55,773 nt of DNA from an uncultured Bacilli bacterium (lineage in GTDB: Bacteria; Bacillota_I; Bacilli_A; RF39; UBA660), in assembly GCA_934120265.1 (NCBI GenBank), contig CAKOTU010000007.1, positions 1 through 55,773 of the forward strand. The letters are read 5' to 3'. The position numbers and the translations under genes were made by a program. The notes beneath the pieces are model-generated. The model was given only the letters and a program-made list of their open reading frames with translations, searched no databases and was not told where the DNA came from. Below are positions 51,025 through 55,773 of the stretch, piece by piece. The stretch's first letter is position 1. Each line of letters begins with the position of its first letter.

Positions 51025-51231
51025 ATGGCTAAAAGTATATTAACCAAAAGAGAAAAGGAAGTCTTTGAGCTTTTAATTAAAAACAACACCACTGTTGAAA
51101 TAGCTGAAAAACTTGGCATTAGTGAAAAAACTGTTCGTAATCACATTTCTAATTCAATGCAAAAGCTAGGTGTTAAGGGACGTGCTGGGGCAGTGGTTGA
51201 GCTTTTAAAAATTGGAGAAATATCTTTGTAA
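51025..51231 (+). CDS. gerE: GerE-like LuxR-type transcription regulator
   Basis: This 68-aa protein is almost only a helix-turn-helix: LTKREKEVFELLIKNNTTVE, then KLGISEKTVRNHISNSMQKL and GVKGRAGAVVELLKIGEI. These match GerE of Bacillus closely, including the SEKTVRNHISN recognition helix. GerE controls late mother-cell genes in sporulation. I favour ATG 51025, with GAGGAAGTGAGGG just upstream; the ATG at 50983 (82 aa) has no ribosome-binding site and would fall at the predicted transcription start. Confidence 0.88.
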   Translation: MAKSILTKREKEVFELLIKNNTTVEIAEKLGISEKTVRNHISNSMQKLGVKGRAGAVVELLKIGEISL

Positions 51232-51239
51232 TATGAAAG

Positions 51240-51264
51240 GTGCATAAATTTGCACTTTTTTTCA
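51240..51264 (+). terminator. Terminator after gerE
   Basis: Stem GTGCA/TGCAC followed by T7. The in-frame codons from 51240 are in this hairpin and not part of gerM. Confidence 0.75.
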
Positions 51265-51287
51265 TATTCTTATATAGAGGTGAATCT

Positions 51288-52256
51288 ATGTTAAAAAAAA
51301 CATCTATTAGAAAGATTTTAGTATCTATCTCTGCACTATTCGCGTTATTTTTAATCTATTTGATTCCTAATAATGCAAGTGATAATAAATTAAATATTGA
51401 TTATGAACTCAGCTATATTGAACAGGATGTAAATAAAGAGGTCATATATTTATTAGATTCTTATAATATGCTTGGGAGAAGTGAAGTAGTAGTTAATAAT
51501 GAAAACTTAAGTGTTGAAAATAAGGCTCGTGAACTTGTTGAGGTTCTTATAAAAGGTGGAGCAGGTGAAGACCGAATCCCAAATGGATTTAGATCCATTT
51601 TATCTAGTGAAACTAAAATACTAAGTTTGAAATTTAATGATGGGATTATTAAAATAGATTTTTCTAAAGAACTTTTAGATGTTGATAAAGAGAACGAAGA
51701 AAAGATGGTAGAAGCAATAGTATATACACTTACTTCTATAGAAGGGGTTAATAAAGTAATAATTTATGTTAATGGAGATATTTTAACAAAACTACCACAA
51801 ACAAATAAAAACTTACCAGCGACTTTAGATAAAAGCTTTGGTATAAATAAAGAATATGATATTACAAGCATGAATGATATAACAATGACTACGGTTTATT
51901 ATATCAATAAATATAATGATAATTATTATTATGTTCCGGTATCTAAATTCAGTAATGATGATAGAAACAAAATAACTATTATTGTTGATAGTTTAAGTAG
52001 TTCGCCAACTTATAAAGCCAATCTGATGAGTTTTTTAAACTATAATACAAAGCTTTTATCCGCAACTCAGAATGTCGATACTTTATCATTAAATTTTAAT
52101 TCATATATCTTTAATGATGCAAGTGAAAAGAAGATTTTAGAGGAAGTTATTCATACAATTAGTTTATCTGTTGAGGATAATTATGATGTTAGTGAGCTTA
52201 TATTTAAAGTAGATGATGAAGAAATTTATAAAACTACGTTTAAAACTATTGAATAA
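51288..52256 (+). CDS. gerM: GerM-like protein with two GerMN domains
   Basis: This 322-aa protein has an N-terminal membrane anchor or signal (about residues 9-27) and two GerMN (sporulation and germination) domains, about 45-170 and 190-315. Each has the ENKARELVEVLIKG / DDRNKITIIVDSL and LSLKFNDGIIKIDFSKE / DTLSLNFNSYIF pattern. GerM in spore formers acts outside the membrane in the SpoIIIA-SpoIIQ complex, which fits the nearby spoIIIAH. AGAGGTGAAT precedes ATG 51288. Confidence 0.87.
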   Translation: MLKKTSIRKILVSISALFALFLIYLIPNNASDNKLNIDYELSYIEQDVNKEVIYLLDSYNMLGRSEVVVNNENLSVENKARELVEVLIKGGAGEDRIPNGFRSILSSETKILSLKFNDGIIKIDFSKELLDVDKENEEKMVEAIVYTLTSIEGVNKVIIYVNGDILTKLPQTNKNLPATLDKSFGINKEYDITSMNDITMTTVYYINKYNDNYYYVPVSKFSNDDRNKITIIVDSLSSSPTYKANLMSFLNYNTKLLSATQNVDTLSLNFNSYIFNDASEKKILEEVIHTISLSVEDNYDVSELIFKVDDEEIYKTTFKTIE

Positions 52257-52304
52257 TTTAAAAAAGTATAGTATAATTTAAATGTTCCTTGAGTTGGAGC
52301 ATTT

Positions 52305-52381
<77 letters not shown>

Positions 52382-52390
52382 GTTGATAAA

Positions 52391-52418
52391 TAACCGTTGT
52401 ATTTTCAACGGTTTTTTA
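52391..52418 (+). terminator. Terminator after tRNA-Arg
   Basis: Stem AACCGTTG/CAACGGTT followed by T5 or more. Confidence 0.88.
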
Positions 52419-52429
52419 TTTTTCCAAAT

Positions 52430-52457
52430 TTGACAAAATAAATATTTATGATAGAAT
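52430..52457 (+). promoter_or_regulatory. Promoter of the 52.5-55.5 kb operon
   Basis: TTGACA and TAGAAT with a 16-base spacer, 24 bases before the first ATG. Confidence 0.7.
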
Positions 52458-52481
52458 ATACATCACGAAAAGAGGGGTTAT

Positions 52482-53513
52482 ATGTTTGAATATATATTAG
52501 AGCATTTTTGCGTTAATAGTAAATTTATAAATGATATAGACGGCGTAATAGAATATTTAAACTCTTTAGAAGTAACAAGCGAAGAAAAAATACAAATATT
52601 GAAAGATGTTTCAAGTTATAATGAAAAAATGCGTTCATTAATGATAAAGGAAAATAAAGAATTAGAAAAAATAATATCTAATTGTACAGCGAGTAGTACA
52701 GGAAAAGAGTTAGAGGTACCTAAAGAAGCAACATTAAAAAAAGAAGATATAATGACCCTAGAAATAGATGCTAAAAGATATGTAAGCAGAATTATAAATA
52801 GTAAAAGTTATGATGAAATAAAAGATATATTACCGTTAAAAGGTAGTCTTAACTATAACCATATTATTAATGTTATTATTCTTGGACTTTATGAAGAAGT
52901 TGTAGAATATAAAAAGTTATTGGTTGCGGACAGACGCAGTATGTCGGAAAAAGAAATAGAAGATATCAAGTCAGAAATAAGCTATTTATTGTTAAAAATA
53001 AACTTTTTGAAAAAGTTAAATCAAAAAACTACTATTATTAGTGAAGATGATGGTATGGATGTTAATGATTTATTATTTTTAAAAACATCAAGTGGAAATT
53101 ATTCTGTATTTTCTGATTTAAAAGAAATAGCAATAGATCACTATAACTTATTTCATACATTACTAACAGATATGGCGAATGGTAGATTTAGAGGCTTAAA
53201 AAGATTTAGTGACAATAATGCAATTCAGGGTATGATGGAAGTAAAATATAATCAAGCTAGAATTACCTTTATACCAATGTCAAAAGACAAATATGTAATC
53301 TTGGATATGTTTATTAAAAAGACACAGGTTGATGCAGCTTACCAAGCAGCGTTAAAAAATAAGTATGATTTATTTAAAGAAAACTATTCGGTAATTAGTA
53401 ATTTAATGTTTAATGATGAATATCTTGAAGAGAATAGAAAAGTGTTAGATGGTTTATTATCTACATTAGAAAAAGATACTAAAGTAAAAAAGTTGGGTGG
53501 TATTGATGAATAA
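52482..53513 (+). CDS. Hypothetical protein upstream of the topoisomerase gene
   Basis: I do not recognise the family. The 343-aa product is helical in its first 240 residues. About residues 240-300 (FRGLKRFSDNNAIQGMMEVK, then RITFIPMSKDKYVILDMFIK and KTQ) look like a RelE/HigB-type small alpha-beta fold, judged from strand pattern and F-x-KKTQ. The resemblance is weak. No signal peptide. GAGGGG precedes the ATG. It overlaps the next gene by 8 bases and so is cotranslated with it. Confidence 0.6.
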   Translation: MFEYILEHFCVNSKFINDIDGVIEYLNSLEVTSEEKIQILKDVSSYNEKMRSLMIKENKELEKIISNCTASSTGKELEVPKEATLKKEDIMTLEIDAKRYVSRIINSKSYDEIKDILPLKGSLNYNHIINVIILGLYEEVVEYKKLLVADRRSMSEKEIEDIKSEISYLLLKINFLKKLNQKTTIISEDDGMDVNDLLFLKTSSGNYSVFSDLKEIAIDHYNLFHTLLTDMANGRFRGLKRFSDNNAIQGMMEVKYNQARITFIPMSKDKYVILDMFIKKTQVDAAYQAALKNKYDLFKENYSVISNLMFNDEYLEENRKVLDGLLSTLEKDTKVKKLGGIDE

Positions 53514-55554
53514 GATTGATAAGCTAGTAGAAGTTGTAAAGAATTATATCGATTATTTAGCAAACGTTAATATAAATAAAATAGATGAATTTCATTTTTT
53601 AGAAGAGTTCTTAAAAGTTTATAATATTAACGATATCGAATCATTTTCAAAAGTTACTCATGCTTCATATTTGGTAAGTACTTTAATAGCGTCTGATATA
53701 AGAATGCCATTTGATGATTTATTAGCAACAGTAGACGAAATGAAAGTGTTTGTAAATGAAGTAGAGTTTGATAATGCCATATATATGGAGTATTTAGATT
53801 CATTAGAAAAGTTATATTATTTAGGTATTATTGATAAAGTTAAAAACTCGAATGAAATTACCAATTTTAATCAAGAAGGGATGGAAGCTTACAAGAGTTA
53901 TGTAAGCACAAGACAAGAACTATTTGAATTTGAAAATGATATAGGTGAAAAAGTTTATCATCCTAAAATAGATGCTGCTTTTATAAAATTATTTAAAATA
54001 TTACCAAATCCAGATAAATATCAAAGTTTCTTAGATTTAGATATTGCTGCAGCATCAATTACTAAATCATTAGATAATATATTCGATGAAGCACTGGAGG
54101 CAATACAACTTGAAGATTATAATGTAGATAAAAGAACTTTTGATAAAATAATTTCAAAAGAAAGAAAAAAAGTAAAAGCACAAATATTGAAAAAATTTTT
54201 CGGAAAAAGCTTTGGCAAACAAGTTAAAGCCAGTCATGATAATTTGGTTAGATATTACACTTCTTTAAGAAAGCAAGTTAAAGAAGAAGTTTCAAGTGTT
54301 AACAAAAGAATGAGGAAACTAGAAAATTTCGCATATAAGTTATCTTATGCTGACAAACAGAGTATTATTAAAATCGAAGATTATGATGAATGCTTATTTG
54401 ATCCAGCAATAAAAGAATTATTTATTGAGTTTTGTTTAGAACATAATCTTAAAGCTTATAGATTAGTAGAGGAAAAAAATAAAGAATATAAAAATAACAA
54501 TTTAAATAAGCTGGAAGTATTATTTACAAAATATGGTTTTAATTTTAATAATTTGTTTATTGAAGAACAAGAAGCAATTATTAAAGTAAGTGAAAGTAAA
54601 AATATAGAAGAAGTTTTGGCTTTCATTAAGTATTCTGACTTGGTTTTTCTAGCTGAATATCACAAAGAGTTTACAAGATTAATAATAGATGCTGATATCA
54701 AAGTTATTAAAGCTATAGATTGTGCTTTGAAAAGTAAAATAATTGATAAAAATTTTATTATTAATAATCTTGATATTTTATACGATGAGGATAAATATAA
54801 AAACTTATCTAAAAATATTAACTTATTAACTATTCGTGGTATTGATTTGATGAGTATCACTAAGAAAAATCCTAGAGTATTAGTTATTGATAACGATGTA
54901 TTAACTGCCATTTTCGAAGCATTAGATGAATATAACTTTACTTTAGGAATAGATAATAACTATGATATGTTGATTAATTGTGATTTACTTGATATCATTG
55001 ATAATTTTATTGAACTTGGATTATATCCACTTTTAAAAGAAAATCAAAAGTATTTAAACAAAGGTTCAAACGATATTATAAAAAGAATTATGATTAGTCA
55101 TTTAATAGGGTTTAATTACATCAATAGTAATAATAAATTGATTGGTCAAGTAGTATCTGGTAACAAGTTTTATGTAAGTCCTGAAAGATATGATAATTAT
55201 ATTGTTGATGAAGGAGAGTGTTATTTAAATCCTTCTTGTGTAGAAAAACTTGAAAGTGATAAAAGACTTGCTATTAGTGATGAGGTAAAAAATAGTGATG
55301 CTATTAATAAACTAGATGAACTTTATCAGAAAAGTAAACTGGTTTATGAAATAAATGGTGTTATTATTTCAAGAAATAGGGTATTAAGAAATTTAGAGGT
55401 TTTAAAAGATATAGATGATATAGATATAACAGATGTTTTGTATCAAGCTATCATATATAAAATGGTACCTAATATTAGCAATGAAAAACTAGTAGAAATA
55501 TATAATTCATTGAAAATGTTAGATTTACAAAATAATAAAATTTATAAGAAATAA
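53506..55554 (+). CDS. Hypothetical large helical protein
   Basis: I do not recognise the family. The 682-aa product is cytoplasmic, almost all helical, Lys/Asn/Asp-rich, with a coiled-coil-like region about residues 195-265 (KKVKAQILKKFFGKSFGKQV) and leucine-rich helical repeats later on. The last part has NGVIISRNRVLRNLEVLKD. GGTGG precedes ATG 53506, which overlaps the previous stop. The pair lies just before a type IIA topoisomerase gene but has its own terminator, so a link to topoisomerase is not shown. Confidence 0.6.
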   Translation: MNKIDKLVEVVKNYIDYLANVNINKIDEFHFLEEFLKVYNINDIESFSKVTHASYLVSTLIASDIRMPFDDLLATVDEMKVFVNEVEFDNAIYMEYLDSLEKLYYLGIIDKVKNSNEITNFNQEGMEAYKSYVSTRQELFEFENDIGEKVYHPKIDAAFIKLFKILPNPDKYQSFLDLDIAAASITKSLDNIFDEALEAIQLEDYNVDKRTFDKIISKERKKVKAQILKKFFGKSFGKQVKASHDNLVRYYTSLRKQVKEEVSSVNKRMRKLENFAYKLSYADKQSIIKIEDYDECLFDPAIKELFIEFCLEHNLKAYRLVEEKNKEYKNNNLNKLEVLFTKYGFNFNNLFIEEQEAIIKVSESKNIEEVLAFIKYSDLVFLAEYHKEFTRLIIDADIKVIKAIDCALKSKIIDKNFIINNLDILYDEDKYKNLSKNINLLTIRGIDLMSITKKNPRVLVIDNDVLTAIFEALDEYNFTLGIDNNYDMLINCDLLDIIDNFIELGLYPLLKENQKYLNKGSNDIIKRIMISHLIGFNYINSNNKLIGQVVSGNKFYVSPERYDNYIVDEGECYLNPSCVEKLESDKRLAISDEVKNSDAINKLDELYQKSKLVYEINGVIISRNRVLRNLEVLKDIDDIDITDVLYQAIIYKMVPNISNEKLVEIYNSLKMLDLQNNKIYKK

Positions 55555-55577
55555 ACTGCCTTTTGGGTAGTTTTTTT
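55554..55577 (+). terminator. Terminator before the topoisomerase gene
   Basis: Stem AACTGCC/GGGTAGTT (one G-T pair) with a four-base loop followed by T7. A TATAAT at about 55611 is a likely -10 for the next gene. Confidence 0.75.
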
Positions 55578-55633
55578 CTTGGAAAACTAGATTTTTGTTT
55601 ATTTAATGTGTTATAATCTGTATAGGTGATAGA

Positions 55634-55773
55634 ATGGCAAAGTATGATGAAAGTTCAATTAAAATACTAGAGGGTTTAGAGGCTGTTAGAAAACGTCCTG
55701 GTATGTATATTGGATCAACTGATAAAAGAGGGTTACATCACTTAGTGTGGGAGATTGTTGATAATGGTATAGA
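55634..55773 (+). CDS. parE: Type IIA DNA topoisomerase subunit B (ParE or GyrB), 3' truncated
   Basis: Only the first 46 residues are in the window: MAKYDESSIKILEGLEAVRK, RPGMYIGSTDKRGLHHLVWE and IVDNGI. These form the start of the GHKL ATPase domain (N-box with E and N in WEIVDN). The first residues fit both ParE and GyrB; STDKRGLHHLV leans to ParE. The real end is beyond the right edge. Confidence 0.8.
   Translation, partial: MAKYDESSIKILEGLEAVRKRPGMYIGSTDKRGLHHLVWEIVDNGI

Overview
The window is strongly AT-rich DNA from a Gram-positive-type bacterium. Gene content and order are Bacilli-like: ylbD-ylbE-rsmD, ylbJ/ylbL, rpsO-pnp, dnaG-rpoD-trmK near yqfQ, uvrC near gerE and gerM, SUF genes starting with sufC, and comEA-comEC. 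TGA is used as a stop (for example at the ends of rsmE and the SufB/D-like gene) and Trp is TGG, so the code is the standard bacterial one and not the Mycoplasma code. I infer an AT-rich, probably gut-associated member of the Bacilli/Erysipelotrichia/Mollicutes radiation. The species cannot be named from the sequence alone.

Layout. 0-0.7 kb: 3' part of a pilin-like gene (A). 0.7-4.7 kb: RNA modification genes (rsmE, mtaB, rsmD) with ylbD/ylbE. 4.7-7.7 kb: a compact bacteriocin-type locus (C39 peptidase ABC exporter, very short HlyD-like protein, two double-glycine-leader peptides, one small membrane peptide). 7.8-8.7 kb: rpsU, yqeY and two tRNA-Thr genes. 8.8-11.3 kb: a lone 837-aa protein with two HEPN-type RNxLAH motifs. 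11.5-19.1 kb: a surface protein, cysK-like, cysS, yugP-like protease, truB, rpsO, pnp. 19.1-20.6 kb: a structured leader with a poly-G tract, then pilin-like gene B. 20.8-26.5 kb: ndk, hit, a short SUF operon (sufC, one truncated SufB/D, sufS) and an RNase J with a degraded metal site. 26.5-27.7 kb: pilin-like gene C. 27.7-34.5 kb: rRNA/tRNA methyltransferases, rimM, trmD, comEA, comEC, a DUF1016 nuclease and a phospholipase-C-like protein. 34.7-39.2 kb: DUF6512, dnaG, rpoD, trmK, yqfQ. 39.3-45.2 kb: type IV pilus/competence assembly genes (PilC with a long N-terminal extension, PilD, PilB on the opposite strand, two minor pseudopilins). 45.2-49.1 kb: ylbJ, ylbL, uvrC. 49.1-50.2 kb: a second copy of the poly-G leader, then pilin-like gene D. 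50.4-52.3 kb: spoIIIAH, gerE and gerM homologues. 52.3 kb to end: tRNA-Arg, two unrecognised genes and the start of a type IIA topoisomerase B subunit.

The most coherent unusual theme is a pilus system. One set of assembly genes (PilB, PilC, PilD) and the DNA-uptake proteins ComEA/ComEC occur with several scattered prepilin-like genes. Three of these end in a C-type-lectin/FGE-like domain whose last 35 or so codons are divergent and use C/T-ending codons unlike the rest of the gene; a fourth has a different tail with the same codon shift. Two of the four lie behind nearly identical leaders, each with its own promoter, a short leader ORF interrupted by a run of about nine G, and a rho-independent terminator. 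Gain or loss of one base in the G run would decide whether the leader ORF stops early or is translated into the terminator. I read this as a candidate phase-variable attenuator controlling diversified pilins. That is an inference; no reverse transcriptase or template repeat is visible here.

Other points of interest are the dual-HEPN protein beside the tRNA-Thr pair, the two-peptide bacteriocin locus, the non-catalytic-looking RNase J, the SUF operon without sufB and sufU, and late-sporulation regulators, including a gerE homologue with a possible sigma-K-type promoter.
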